DNA from: Burkholderiaceae bacterium
GTDB taxonomy: Bacteria > Pseudomonadota > Gammaproteobacteria > Burkholderiales > Burkholderiaceae_C
Length of the DNA stretch: 64,000 nt
NCBI GenBank assembly: GCA_026125795.1
Contig: JAHCKM010000003.1
Coordinates: 248,001-312,000, forward strand
Reading direction: 5' to 3'
The translations under genes and the position numbers were made by a program. The notes beneath the pieces are model-generated. The model did no database searches. It was not told the DNA's origin and saw only the letters and a program-made list of their open reading frames with translations. Within the stretch, counting starts at the first letter, position 1. Every line of letters begins with the position of its first letter. Below, piece after piece: positions 26,821-35,493 of this stretch.

Positions 26821-26962
26821 TTGCCTGCTTGCAGGCAATCCAAAGTGGATGCGCAGTCTCTGCGCGACAGGGGCCCTGGACCGAATAGCCTCCGGAGCCC
26901 CGCCCGGTGACCTGAGTCACCCACCCCTCCCGCCATTCGTGGTGTGGAGGGGTTTCGTTTTT
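26821..26962 (+). ncRNA. Candidate small RNA of about 142 nt with five consecutive hairpins
   Basis: The segment can fold into an uninterrupted series of stems. H1 is TTGCCTG/CAGGCAA with loop CTTG (26821-26838). H2 is GCGCAG/CTGCGC with loop TCT (26851-26865). H3 is GGGGC..CTGGA/TCCGG..GCCCC (26870-26901). H4 is GGTGAC/GTCACC with loop CTGA (26906-26921). H5 is the terminator. A 17-bp-spaced promoter lies directly upstream, so this looks like a free-standing RNA gene between ubiD (+) and the convergent ydcF-like gene (-). I could not match it to 6S, 4.5S, tmRNA or a known riboswitch. It could instead be a structured 3' UTR of ubiD. Confidence 0.6.
26924..26962 (+). terminator. Intrinsic terminator with UUCG tetraloop
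   Basis: CCCCTCC-CGCCA, loop TTCG, TGGTG-T-GGAGGGG (26924-26952) makes a 12-bp stem with one bulge, followed by TTTCGTTTTT. It is the clearest intrinsic terminator in the window and ends the small RNA and any ubiD transcript. Confidence 0.85.
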
Positions 26963-26995
26963 GGGCCCCCGGGGCGCTTCCCTCTTGGGCTCCCT

Positions 26996-27817
26996 TCAGG
27001 CGCCGACCAGCAGACCCATGAGCTCGCGCAAGACCATGCGGGTCTTCTGGAAGCCTTCACTGCTCGGCAGCCATCGCAGCAACGGGCGTTCGCTCGGTGC
27101 TGCCAGGCCCATTGGCGCTGGCCAGACGCGCATCGGCACGCCGGCGCGCTGCGCCTCGCTCTGGAACGCTCGCATCGACCGTGGCATGTGGAAGCCATGC
27201 GTGACCAACACGATGTCGGTGATGCCGGCGGTTTTCAGCAGTGCCATGCTGCGTGACGCGTTCTCACGCGTGTCGCGCGATTCGGCTTCGGTCCAGGTGA
27301 GGGGTCTGCCGTAGTCCTTTTCGGCGATCCGCGCCGCAACCTCGGCTTCGGCCACGCCGACGTTTCCGACGTGTCCGACCCCACCCGAGAACAGCATGGG
27401 CGCCCCGATCTGCCGCGATACCCACACGCCATAGTGCAGCCGCTGCAACGAGAGGTCAATGAGATTGGCCAAGCCGTACTCCGGCGCCATCGCCTCGCGC
27501 CCACCTCCCAGCACGACGATGGCCACCTTGTAGCCCGCGGTCTCCGCGATGCGTTTCACTTCGGTGATGCGATCCGGCGCCAGGGCTGGCGGTGGCTTGA
27601 GCACCGCCCTTTCGAGCCAGTGGCCCACCGCGCTCGTGCAACTGAGCCACAACCCCGCCGCACCGAGCAGGAGCAGCAGCCACGACACGCTGCGGCGCCA
27701 GAACATCATGCGCGCGCCGACCAGCATCAGAAGAATCCATGGCAGTGGCGGCAGGGCCAGCGCCGTGAGAACGGGCTTCCATGACTGGATGCCGAGCAAG
27801 ACGAAGAGGTCGTTCAC
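26996..27817 (-). CDS. YdcF/SanA/ElyC-like DUF218 membrane protein
   Basis: The 273-residue product has two N-terminal transmembrane helices (~15-38 and ~44-64) and a DUF218 domain (~100-265) with VAIVVLGGGRE, LFSGGVGHVG, the SRDTRENASRSM motif and DIVLVTHGFHMPRSMRAF. Members such as ElyC and SanA affect envelope and undecaprenyl-phosphate homeostasis; no enzymatic activity is settled. The GTG at 27817 (MNDLFVLLG) was chosen because it begins the first hydrophobic helix; no strong Shine-Dalgarno supports it, and the frame is open much further upstream. Confidence 0.8.
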   Translation of the reverse strand: MNDLFVLLGIQSWKPVLTALALPPLPWILLMLVGARMMFWRRSVSWLLLLLGAAGLWLSCTSAVGHWLERAVLKPPPALAPDRITEVKRIAETAGYKVAIVVLGGGREAMAPEYGLANLIDLSLQRLHYGVWVSRQIGAPMLFSGGVGHVGNVGVAEAEVAARIAEKDYGRPLTWTEAESRDTRENASRSMALLKTAGITDIVLVTHGFHMPRSMRAFQSEAQRAGVPMRVWPAPMGLAAPSERPLLRWLPSSEGFQKTRMVLRELMGLLVGA

Positions 27818-27992
27818 CGGGACGCCATTGATGCGATGGCCGATTCTGCGCCGCGCTCTTGTTGCGCCTCGTGCAATATGACCGTGGCGAAACCCGCTGT
27901 TACGGCTGCCAGGCGCGCCACGGCGCTGCCGCCACAATGCGGCTGTAAGTGAACCGGCCTGGCGTTCGACTGTCTGAACGGAAAGGAACCAC

Positions 27993-28526
27993 ATGGCCAT
28001 CGAAACCATCACGCTGGGCGGCGGCTGCTTCTGGTGCGTCGAAGCCGTGTTCGAGCAGGTCGACGGCGTCATCTCGGTCGAGTCGGGGTACAGCAACGGG
28101 CACGTCAAGCAGCCGAGCTACCAGCAGGTGTGCGGGGGCGACACCGGGCACGCCGAAGTGGTGCGCGTGCAGTTCGACAACAGCAAGATCTCGCTGCGGG
28201 AAGTGCTCGAGATCTTCTTCGCGACGCACGACCCCACCACGCTGAATCGGCAGGGCAACGACGTGGGACCGCAATACCGATCGGGTGTCTATTTCCACGA
28301 TCCGGCACAGCGCGCCGTCGCGCAGGCGGTGATCGACGAGGCCAATGCGGCCACCGGTGGACGCGTCGTAACCGAACTGGCGGCGCTCGAGAACTACTGG
28401 CCGGCCGAGGCCTACCACCAGCACTACTTTGCCCGCAACCCGAACCAGGGCTACTGCGCGTTCGTCGTGGCACCCAAGGTGGCGGAGTTCCGCAAGACCT
28501 TCCAATCCAAGCTGCGGACCGCGTGA
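27993..28526 (+). CDS. msrA: Peptide-methionine (S)-S-oxide reductase MsrA
   Basis: MsrA repairs methionine-S-sulfoxide in proteins. The 177-residue product has the active-site GGGCFWCVEAVF (nucleophilic Cys), GYSNGHVKQPSYQQVC and DVGPQYRSGVYF, and ends with NPNQGYCAFVV. AAAGGAA lies 8 bp before the ATG. It is divergent from the ydcF-like gene. Confidence 0.95.
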   Translation: MAIETITLGGGCFWCVEAVFEQVDGVISVESGYSNGHVKQPSYQQVCGGDTGHAEVVRVQFDNSKISLREVLEIFFATHDPTTLNRQGNDVGPQYRSGVYFHDPAQRAVAQAVIDEANAATGGRVVTELAALENYWPAEAYHQHYFARNPNQGYCAFVVAPKVAEFRKTFQSKLRTA

Positions 28527-28542
28527 GCGGCGCGGAGCGTCT

Positions 28543-29205
28543 TCAAGGCGCCAGACGCTCGCGACGCCAGGCGCCGCTTTCAAGGCGGTAGCACAGGCGG
28601 TCGTGCAGGCGGCTGCGCCGGCCCTGCCAGAACTCCCAGCGGTCGGGAACAAGCCGGTAACCGCCCCAATGCGGAGGACGCGACGGATTCAAACCATGCC
28701 GGGCCGCGGCCTTGGCAGCGTTGGCCACCAGCACGGCGCGTGATGCGATCGGCTGGCTTTGCGGCGACGCCCATGCGCCGATGCGCGAATCCAGCGGACG
28801 CGACGCGTAGTAGCGGTCGGACTCCTCGGCGCTGGCGAACTCCACCCGGCCCTCGATGCGCACCACGCGTTCCAACTCGACCCAGTGAAACTGCAGCGCC
28901 GCGTGCGGGTTGTGCGCCAACTCGCGACCCTTGCGGCTGTGGTAGTTCGTGTACCAGACCAGACCCCGCGCGTCGACATCCTTGATCAGGACGATGCGCG
29001 TCGAAGGGCGCCCGTCGGCACCGACGGTGGCCAGGGTCATCGCGTTGGGCTCCGGCAGCTCGGCCTTGATCGCCTGCTCGAGCCAGGTCTGAAACTGGCG
29101 CAGTGGATCGTCGGCGCTCGAGGACTCGTCGAGCTCGTCGCGTTCATAGCTCTTGCGCAAGTCAGCCAGGTTCGCCTTGTCCATCGCAGCAGTATGCACG
29201 CTCAT
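28543..29205 (-). CDS. pdxH: Pyridoxamine 5'-phosphate oxidase
   Basis: PdxH oxidises pyridoxine/pyridoxamine phosphate to PLP with FMN. The 220-residue product has [12 protein letters not shown], the FMN-binding [20 protein letters not shown] and [13 protein letters not shown]-like segment, and the C-terminal signature [25 protein letters not shown] at 29205 is preferred on length; an internal ATG at 29184 would also fit. Tail-to-tail with msrA, 16 bp apart. Confidence 0.93.
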   Translation of the reverse strand: MSVHTAAMDKANLADLRKSYERDELDESSSADDPLRQFQTWLEQAIKAELPEPNAMTLATVGADGRPSTRIVLIKDVDARGLVWYTNYHSRKGRELAHNPHAALQFHWVELERVVRIEGRVEFASAEESDRYYASRPLDSRIGAWASPQSQPIASRAVLVANAAKAAARHGLNPSRPPHWGGYRLVPDRWEFWQGRRSRLHDRLCYRLESGAWRRERLAP

Positions 29206-29357
29206 GCGGCGGCGACTGGGAGTGCACCTTACGTGAAACGCCCTAAGTGAAGCTCCCACTGTCGCCGGTGCGGTGGCACACCGATGCTGTGGTGCAAGAG
29301 GACAGGCCGTGCCGGTCGCAGCGGGGAGGGGAACTGCGCCGCCGCAGGGCAACGCGC

Positions 29358-29990
29358 ATGAAGAGGCCACCTACCGTCATCGTGCTGGCTGCGGGCCGCG
29401 GCAGCCGGTTCGTCTCACCCGGCCACAAGCTGCTGCAGTCGTTCGGCAACTCCACCGTGCTGGGCATGACGCTCGATCACGCGATCGAATCCGGCTTGCC
29501 GGTGCGCGTGGTCACCACCGCCGCGGTCACGGCCGAGGCACGGCGCCATGTGGCGCAACGCGACATCGTCGAACTGCCGGCATCGACCGGCCGGGCCGGC
29601 GAGGTGCTCGGCATGGGCTATTCGATCGCCAGCGGCGTGGCCGCCTGTGCCGACGCGGGCGGCTGGCTGGTGCTGCCAGGCGACATGCCGGCGGTGCAAC
29701 CCTCAAGCCTGCTGGCCGTGGCGGCGAGGTTGCCGCAGCACGTTGTGGTGTACGCGCAGCATCGTGGACGGCGTGGCCATCCGGTGGGCTTCAGCGCGGA
29801 GTTGTATTCGGAGCTGGTGCAGCTGTCGGGCGATGAAGGTGCGCGCCGGCTGGTGGCACGTTATCCATCGCACGGCGTCGAGCTCGACGACCCCGGCGTG
29901 CTGGCCGACGTCGACACCCAAGACGACCTGGCGGCGCTGCTCGCCCGCTCCGCGCAGGCCGACAGCGGCAGTCACGCCGCGCGCGGCTGA
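29358..29990 (+). CDS. MobA/MocA-like NTP transferase
   Basis: This 210-residue protein is a GT-A-fold nucleotidyltransferase: [12 protein letters not shown] (nucleotide loop), [33 protein letters not shown] (metal-binding Asp) and [10 protein letters not shown]. The pattern is that of MocA, which makes molybdopterin cytosine dinucleotide, though the SxRMG part of the loop is altered and no molybdoenzyme gene is nearby. ATG at 29358 begins the beta-strand before the loop; upstream in-frame sequence is not family-like. Confidence 0.8.
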   Translation: MKRPPTVIVLAAGRGSRFVSPGHKLLQSFGNSTVLGMTLDHAIESGLPVRVVTTAAVTAEARRHVAQRDIVELPASTGRAGEVLGMGYSIASGVAACADAGGWLVLPGDMPAVQPSSLLAVAARLPQHVVVYAQHRGRRGHPVGFSAELYSELVQLSGDEGARRLVARYPSHGVELDDPGVLADVDTQDDLAALLARSAQADSGSHAARG

Positions 29991-29994
29991 GAGT

Positions 29995-30855
29995 TCACTC
30001 GGCGGCGACCGACCCCGGGCGAAGCCCGAACAGCGAACCCAGCGCCTCGCGCACCTCCTCGCGCGCCATCGACTGGGCGTTGTGGTGGTTGCCGGCCTCG
30101 GCGAGGATGAAACGTTTGGGCTCCTTGGCGCGCTCGAAAAGCGCGCGGCCGAGCGCGGGCTGGATCATCTGGTCGCGCGCCCCGTGCACCACCAGCACCG
30201 GCGAGCCGATGTCAGCGATGCGTCCGGCCGCGTCGAAACGCTGCGTGATCAGCGGCCGCAGCGGCAGCCAGCCGAAGCGCATCGTGGAGTACACGTCGGG
30301 AATCGACGTGAACGCGCCCTCCACGATCAGGCCGGCCTCATCGTGCACCTCCGACGCCAGGTGCACCGCGATCGCGCTACCGAGGGAATGGCCGTAGATC
30401 AGCCGCGGCCGCATCGGATGGCGCTCGCGCAGCCAGTCCCATGCCGCGCGCGCATCCTCGTAGGCCATGGTTTCCGACGGCAGGGCGCCGCTGCTGCGGC
30501 CGAAGCCGCGGTAGTCGATGCCGAGCACCGACACGCCAAGCGCATGCAGGCGGCGCATCCGAAAGGAGCTGCTGAGCACGTCCCAGCGTGCGCCGTGCAG
30601 GTACAGCAACACCGGCGCGTCGGCACGTTCTGCGGGCAGCCACAGCGCGTGCAGCTTCACCGGCTCGCTGGCGCCGGCGGGCGTGAAGCTGATCCACTCT
30701 TCCTGCATGCCGTCTGACGACGCGCCGTACCAACTGTGCTTGGCCGGCTGGAAGATCCAGCGGCGCTGCTGCTCGTCGAGCGTGGCACAGCCGGCCAGCA
30801 ACGCGAAGGCCGCCATCAGGGCGGCCCCGATTCGGCGCCAAAGTCGTGCGGTCAT
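29995..30855 (-). CDS. Alpha/beta hydrolase lipoprotein
   Basis: The 286-residue product has a lipoprotein signal (RIGAALMAAFALLAGCATLD, Cys ~22) and a serine-hydrolase domain: oxyanion region VLLYLHGARWD, nucleophile elbow IYGHSLGSAIAVHLA, acidic residue in VVHGARDQMIQP and His in AEAGNHHN. It resembles BEM46/YfhR-type hydrolases. GGAGG 8 bp before the ATG at 30855 fixes the start. The substrate is unknown. It overlaps nothing and ends 4 bp from the MocA-like gene tail. Confidence 0.85.
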   Translation of the reverse strand: MTARLWRRIGAALMAAFALLAGCATLDEQQRRWIFQPAKHSWYGASSDGMQEEWISFTPAGASEPVKLHALWLPAERADAPVLLYLHGARWDVLSSSFRMRRLHALGVSVLGIDYRGFGRSSGALPSETMAYEDARAAWDWLRERHPMRPRLIYGHSLGSAIAVHLASEVHDEAGLIVEGAFTSIPDVYSTMRFGWLPLRPLITQRFDAAGRIADIGSPVLVVHGARDQMIQPALGRALFERAKEPKRFILAEAGNHHNAQSMAREEVREALGSLFGLRPGSVAAE

Positions 30856-30931
30856 TGACGATCCTCCGTGCTGCGCGCTGCGGTATACGCCTCGGGGGCG
30901 GCCCATCGGCTCATGGTCGATACAACTGCAA

Positions 30932-32704
30932 TCATCGGCCGCGCATGAACCACGCGTCCAGCTCTTTCAACGTGATGGGGCGCCAGGTCGGACGTCCGTG
31001 GTTGCACTGATCCGCACGCTCGGTGGCTTCCATCTGGCGCAACAGCGCATTCATCTCCTCGATGGTCAGCCTGCGGTTGGCGCGCACGGCGCCATGACAG
31101 GCCATCGTGGCCAACAGCTCGTCGCGCGCGCGCTGCACGACCCGGCTTGAATCGGTTTGTTCGATCTCGGCCAGCACCGCGCGGGTCAATTCCACCAAGT
31201 CGGCATCGGGCAGGGCGGCGGGCCGGCTGCGCACGGCGAGGGTGCTCGCGCTCAACGGCGCCACATCGAGACCGAGCTCCAGCAGCGCCGCCGCCGACGC
31301 CTGCGCCGTGGCGACCTCGGCGGGTGATGCGGCGAACGTCACCGGCACCAGCAGCGGCTGCGATTGCAGCGCCGCGCCGCCTCTGGCCTTGAGCCGTTCA
31401 TACACGATGCGCTCGTGCGCGGCGTGCATGTCGACGATGATCAAGCCCTGCGCATTCTCGGCCAGCACATACGCACCTGCGAGCTGTGCCAGTGCGCGCC
31501 CGAGCGGCCAAGCGGCCGCATCTCTGCGGGGCTCAGCTTCCACCGAGCCGGGAGTTGGCCACGACGGCAACGGCTCGAACGCCTGCAGGCGGGTGGTCAA
31601 CGGCAGCTCCAAAGCCTGAGACTGCGCTGGAGGCGACCACGCGCCGGGCCGGCTCGAGCTCTGACCGGATGCGTCCGCTGCCGGCCAGGACGGCGCGCTG
31701 CGCGGCAGCGCGAGCGCCGCTTCCACCGCGTGCAACACCGCCTGGTGCAGCGCGCGTCCGTCGCGAAAGCGCACCTCGATCTTGGTCGGGTGCACGTTCA
31801 CGTCGACCAGGCCCGGCGCAATGCGCAGGAACAGTGCGTACGCAGGCTGGCGCTGCCCGTGCAGCACGTCGTCGTAGGCCGCGCGCACTGCGTGCGCCAC
31901 CAGACGGTCGCGTACGTGCCGGCCATTGACGAACAGGTACTGCAAATCGGCGCGCGCGCGGGCCGTGTCGGGCAGGCCGACGCGCCCGTGCAGCGTGAGC
32001 GGTCCGGCCTGCGTGGCCAACACGCGGCTGCCCCTCATGAACTCGTCGCCCAACACGTCGCGCAGGCGGCCTTCTGGCGGGGCCGGTGCCAATTGGTGCA
32101 CCAGCCGGCCGTCGTGCCACAAGGCGAAAGCCACATCGGGCCGCGCCAGCGCGTGGCGGCGGATGGCCTCGACGCAGTGCGCCAGCTCCGTCGCGTCGCT
32201 CTTCAGGAACTTGCGCCGTGCCGGGGTGTTGAAGAACAGCTCCTGCACTTCCACCGTGGTGCCGCGCGCGCGCGCAGCGGGAGCGATCTCCCCGGACGAG
32301 GCCTGCAGGCGGAACGCCTGCGTCGCGCCCTGGGCCCGGCTGGCCAACGACAGTTCTGATACCGACGCGATGGCGGCCAGCGCCTCGCCTCGAAAGCCCA
32401 TTGTCGACACCTGCTCCAACTCGTCGAGCGTGCCAATCTTGCTTGTGGCGTGGCGCCTGAGTGCCAGCGGCAGCTCATCGGCCGGGATGCCGGCGCCGTC
32501 GTCCTCGACCACCACGGCGCGCACGCCGCCGGCGCGCAGCCGCACGACGACGCGCGTGGCGCCGGCGTCGAGTGCGTTGTCGACCAGCTCCCGCACCACC
32601 GATGCGGGCCGCTCCACCACCTCGCCCGCCGCGATCTGGCTGATCAGTTCGCCGGGCAGCTCGCGGATGGGTCGACGTTCGGCGCGATCGATGGCAGCCT
32701 GCAT
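30932..32704 (-). CDS. mutL: DNA mismatch repair protein MutL
   Basis: MutL couples mismatch recognition by MutS to downstream nicking and unwinding. The 590-residue product has the GHKL ATPase motifs RELVDNALDAGAT, EDDGAGIPADEL, TMGFRGEALAAIASV and GTTVEVQELFFNTPARRKFL (~20-175), a transducer domain, a Pro/Ser-rich linker (~330-400) and a C-terminal dimerisation domain with VDMHAAHERIVYERL. The C-terminal metal-endonuclease motif DQHAx2E(R)E is of the DMHAAHER type. Start at 32704 was chosen over an earlier in-frame codon because family homology begins there. Confidence 0.95.
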   Translation of the reverse strand: MQAAIDRAERRPIRELPGELISQIAAGEVVERPASVVRELVDNALDAGATRVVVRLRAGGVRAVVVEDDGAGIPADELPLALRRHATSKIGTLDELEQVSTMGFRGEALAAIASVSELSLASRAQGATQAFRLQASSGEIAPAARARGTTVEVQELFFNTPARRKFLKSDATELAHCVEAIRRHALARPDVAFALWHDGRLVHQLAPAPPEGRLRDVLGDEFMRGSRVLATQAGPLTLHGRVGLPDTARARADLQYLFVNGRHVRDRLVAHAVRAAYDDVLHGQRQPAYALFLRIAPGLVDVNVHPTKIEVRFRDGRALHQAVLHAVEAALALPRSAPSWPAADASGQSSSRPGAWSPPAQSQALELPLTTRLQAFEPLPSWPTPGSVEAEPRRDAAAWPLGRALAQLAGAYVLAENAQGLIIVDMHAAHERIVYERLKARGGAALQSQPLLVPVTFAASPAEVATAQASAAALLELGLDVAPLSASTLAVRSRPAALPDADLVELTRAVLAEIEQTDSSRVVQRARDELLATMACHGAVRANRRLTIEEMNALLRQMEATERADQCNHGRPTWRPITLKELDAWFMRGR

Positions 32705-32866
32705 GTCAGCAAGGCTCGGCCGTCCCAGGGTGCCGACGCACCCCGCGGCCCACAACGTGGCCCCTTCGTGGCCCGTGAGGCAACGAGCGTGGCGATCGTG
32801 GGGCCGAATTCACTCGCGCGATTGTACGGAGAGGCGCGGCCGGCGCGACCTGGATAATGCCCGCCC

Positions 32867-33565
32867 GTGGAGATCCTCGGGGCTTTGCTCGATTTCGTGC
32901 TGCACGTCGACGTGCACCTTCGGCAATTCGTCGAGCACTATGGTGCGTGGGTGTACGCGCTGCTGTTCCTGATCGTGTTCGTCGAGACCGGCGTGGTTGT
33001 GATGCCGTTCCTGCCGGGTGACTCGCTGCTGTTCATCGTCGGCGCGCTGGCCGGCGCGGGCTTGATGAGCTACACCATCGCGGTGCCGCTGCTGATCGCG
33101 GCAGCGGTCCTGGGCAACCAGACTAACTACACCATCGGCTCCTACGTCGGGCCGCGGGTGTTCCAGTGGGAACACTCCAAGTTCTTCAACCGGCGCGCCT
33201 TCGACCGCGCGCACGCGTTCTACGAGGAGTACGGCGGCATCACGCTGGTGGCGGCGCGTTTCCTGCCGTTTCTGCGCACGTTCGCGCCATTCGTCGCCGG
33301 CGTGGCGCAGATGACGCGCGCCAAGTTCACGATGTATGACGTGACCGGCGGCACGTTGTGGGTGGTGTCTCTGGTCACCGCGGGCTACCTGTTCGGCAAC
33401 CTGCCGTGGGTGCAGAACAACATGAGCACCATCATCTGGCTGATGATCTTCGTGCCCGGTGGCTTGGCCCTGCTCGGTGCGTGGCGCACCAAGCACGGCA
33501 AGCGCCCGACGACGCCCCGGCCGGAGGTGGCTCCGCAATCCATCCGGCCGCCGGGCGATCACTAG
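32867..33565 (+). CDS. DedA family membrane protein
   Basis: The 232-residue VTT-domain protein has about five hydrophobic segments and the DedA motifs FVETGVVVMPFLPGDSLLF, GYLFGNLPWVQNN and RFLPFLRTFAPFVAGVAQMT. DedA proteins recycle undecaprenyl phosphate and other lipids across the inner membrane and affect proton-motive-force homeostasis. GTG start. It is the second VTT protein in the window (compare 2219-4366), and is convergent with amiC. Confidence 0.9.
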   Translation: MEILGALLDFVLHVDVHLRQFVEHYGAWVYALLFLIVFVETGVVVMPFLPGDSLLFIVGALAGAGLMSYTIAVPLLIAAAVLGNQTNYTIGSYVGPRVFQWEHSKFFNRRAFDRAHAFYEEYGGITLVAARFLPFLRTFAPFVAGVAQMTRAKFTMYDVTGGTLWVVSLVTAGYLFGNLPWVQNNMSTIIWLMIFVPGGLALLGAWRTKHGKRPTTPRPEVAPQSIRPPGDH

Positions 33566-33580
33566 ACCCGTAACAAGGAG

Positions 33581-35023
33581 CTACAGCACCCGCTGGCGCG
33601 CGCGCGGCGGGTTCTTGGCGAAATAGCGCCGCACGCCCGAGACCAGCGCATCGACCAGCCTCTCCTGGTACCTGGCGCTGCGCAGCAAAGCTTCCTCCTG
33701 CGGATTGGAGATGAACGCAGTCTCCACCAGGATTGACGGAATGTCGGGCGCCTTCAGCACCGCGAAGCCGGCCTGCTCGACCTTGCTCTTGTGCAGCTGT
33801 CCGACGCGACCAATTCGCCGCAGGACCTCGTCGCCCACCGCCAGACTGTCGCGTATCTGCGCCGCGGTGCTCATCTCGAGCATCGTGCGCAGCAACTGCG
33901 CATCCTTCATGCCGCGCTGGTTCACGCCGCCCACCAGATCGGCGTTGTTCTCCTTGTCGGCCATCCAGCGCGCGGCCGCGCTGGTGGCGGCGCCGGACGA
34001 CAGCGCAAACACCGACGCGCCGCGTGCCTTCGGTGTCATGAACGCGTCGGCATGCAGAGAGATGAACAGATCGGCCTGCACGCGACGTGCTTTGCGGACG
34101 CGGTCGTATAGCGGCACGAAAAAATCATCGTCGCGCGTCAGCATCGCGCGCAGTCCCGGCAGGGCATTGAGCTTGTCGCGCAGGCGCAGCGCGACGGCCA
34201 GCACGACGTCTTTTTCCTTCAAGCCGCTCGGGCCGATGGCACCGGGATCCTCGCCACCGTGGCCCGGGTCGATCGCCACGATCGTGAGCCGCTCGACCTT
34301 GCGCAACGCCTGCGCGCTCGGCCGCGGTTCGGGTCCGGGGCGGGGCGCGGGCGCTCGCGGCGCAGGAGCGGTCTCACGAGGCGCCGACGCTGGAGGGTCG
34401 ACGCGCCCGATCAGTTCGCCCAGCGAGTCACGCACCGCCTGTTCGGCGCGGCGGTCGGCGCGGTCCTTCTCGCGCACCATTTCCAGCAGCGGATCGCGTT
34501 CCTGCAGCGGATAGAGGTCGAACACCAGGCGGTGGCCGTAAGCGGCCACCGGGACCAGGGTGAACTGCTGCGGCTGCACGTTCTGCTTGAGATCGACCAC
34601 CAGGCGCACCAGGCGCGGCTGGTTCTGGCCGACGCGCACGCCGGCGATGTACGGGTCGTCGGGCTGCACCTTGCCCACGATCTCGCGCAGCGTCGGACTC
34701 AGCTCCAACTGGTCGATGTCAACCACCAGGCGAGGCGGGTTGTCGGTCATGAAGTGCCTGGCGGCGAGCGCCTGGTCCGACTCGATCGTCACCCGCGTGT
34801 AGTCGGCCGCCGGCCACACCCGCACCGCGACGATGCTTGCAGCGTGCGCCGCGTGGTGCGCCGACCACCACAGCACCAACGCGCCGCCTTGCTGCAGGAG
34901 CCAGTGCCGTCGAGCCAGCGGCGTCCGGCCGCCCGAAGCCGCTGACGTCCCCCCGGGACCGGGATGGGCCTCTTCCGGAGCCAAGCGGGTCACGAGCGCG
35001 AGCGAGCCAGGGGGCTTCTTCAT
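33581..35023 (-). CDS. amiC: N-acetylmuramoyl-L-alanine amidase AmiC
   Basis: This 480-residue amidase has a twin-arginine signal (LARRHWLLQQGGALVLWW, ~36-53), an AMIN septal-targeting domain (~62-160) and an Amidase_3 catalytic domain (~245-470) with zinc ligands in IVAIDPGHGGEDPGAIG, LFISLHADAF and the Glu of ILVETAFISNP. It splits daughter cells by trimming septal peptidoglycan. The first ~38 residues, before the Tat motif, are encoded by a copy of the intergenic repeat family. The ATG overlaps the tsaE stop (TCAT), so this extension is probably translated. Confidence 0.92.
   Translation of the reverse strand: MKKPPGSLALVTRLAPEEAHPGPGGTSAASGGRTPLARRHWLLQQGGALVLWWSAHHAAHAASIVAVRVWPAADYTRVTIESDQALAARHFMTDNPPRLVVDIDQLELSPTLREIVGKVQPDDPYIAGVRVGQNQPRLVRLVVDLKQNVQPQQFTLVPVAAYGHRLVFDLYPLQERDPLLEMVREKDRADRRAEQAVRDSLGELIGRVDPPASAPRETAPAPRAPAPRPGPEPRPSAQALRKVERLTIVAIDPGHGGEDPGAIGPSGLKEKDVVLAVALRLRDKLNALPGLRAMLTRDDDFFVPLYDRVRKARRVQADLFISLHADAFMTPKARGASVFALSSGAATSAAARWMADKENNADLVGGVNQRGMKDAQLLRTMLEMSTAAQIRDSLAVGDEVLRRIGRVGQLHKSKVEQAGFAVLKAPDIPSILVETAFISNPQEEALLRSARYQERLVDALVSGVRRYFAKNPPRARQRVL
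34918..35020. repeat. CCCCC/GGGGG repeat, copy 4, inside the start of amiC
   Basis: On the minus strand the order is AGCCCCCTGGCTCGCTCGCG, then GGTCCCGGGGGGACGTCAGC, then GGCTTCGGGCGGCCGGACGC. This is the same block order as other intergenic copies, but here it is read as codons 2-38 of amiC. The encoded stretch is Pro/Gly/Ala-rich with no family similarity. Confidence 0.65.
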
Positions 35024-35493
35024 GCCAGTAGCTCAACGCCGCGCGGCGTGTTCGCGTGCACCGCGACCTCTCGACGCCCGTCGTCTTGTGGCGCGATGTG
35101 CACACACAGATCCGGCACCGGCAACAACGTACCGGCCTTGTCGGGCCATTCCGCGAGTTTGAGGCCGGGCTGCGCGAACACGTCGCGCAGCCCGGCATCG
35201 ACCCATTCGCGCGCGTCATTGAAGCGATAGAAGTCGAGGTGTGACGCTTTGAGCCGCGGCAGCTCGTAGGGCTCGAGCAGCGCGTAGGTGGGGCTCTTGA
35301 TGCGGCCGGTGGCGCCGAGCGAGCGCAGCAGGTGGCGCGCAAACGTGGTCTTGCCTGCTCCGAGCGGACCTTCGAGCGCGATGAAGGCGTCGGCGAGGGC
35401 GTCACGGTGGGCCAGCGATTCGGCGAAGGCGGCGCAATCGGACTCCGTGGTCCAGGTGATCGAGCGGCTTTCTAGAATCGGTGGATGGGTCAC
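35020..35493 (-). CDS. tsaE: tRNA threonylcarbamoyladenosine biosynthesis ATPase TsaE
   Basis: TsaE drives the TsaBD-dependent t6A modification of ANN-decoding tRNAs. The 157-residue product has Walker A EGPLGAGKTTFARHLLRSLG, the SPTYALLEPYE switch, HLDFYRF and LAEWPDKAG. It starts with GTG at 35493, so its first codons overlap the divergent queG start; its stop overlaps the amiC ATG, indicating translational coupling, as in many Betaproteobacteria. Confidence 0.93.
   Translation of the reverse strand: MTHPPILESRSITWTTESDCAAFAESLAHRDALADAFIALEGPLGAGKTTFARHLLRSLGATGRIKSPTYALLEPYELPRLKASHLDFYRFNDAREWVDAGLRDVFAQPGLKLAEWPDKAGTLLPVPDLCVHIAPQDDGRREVAVHANTPRGVELLA

Noticed and set aside
26821-26962. 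6S, 4.5S or tmRNA identity for the small RNA candidate
   Set aside because: No long closing stem pairing the two ends as in 6S, no GGAA SRP loop, and no Ala tRNA-like end.
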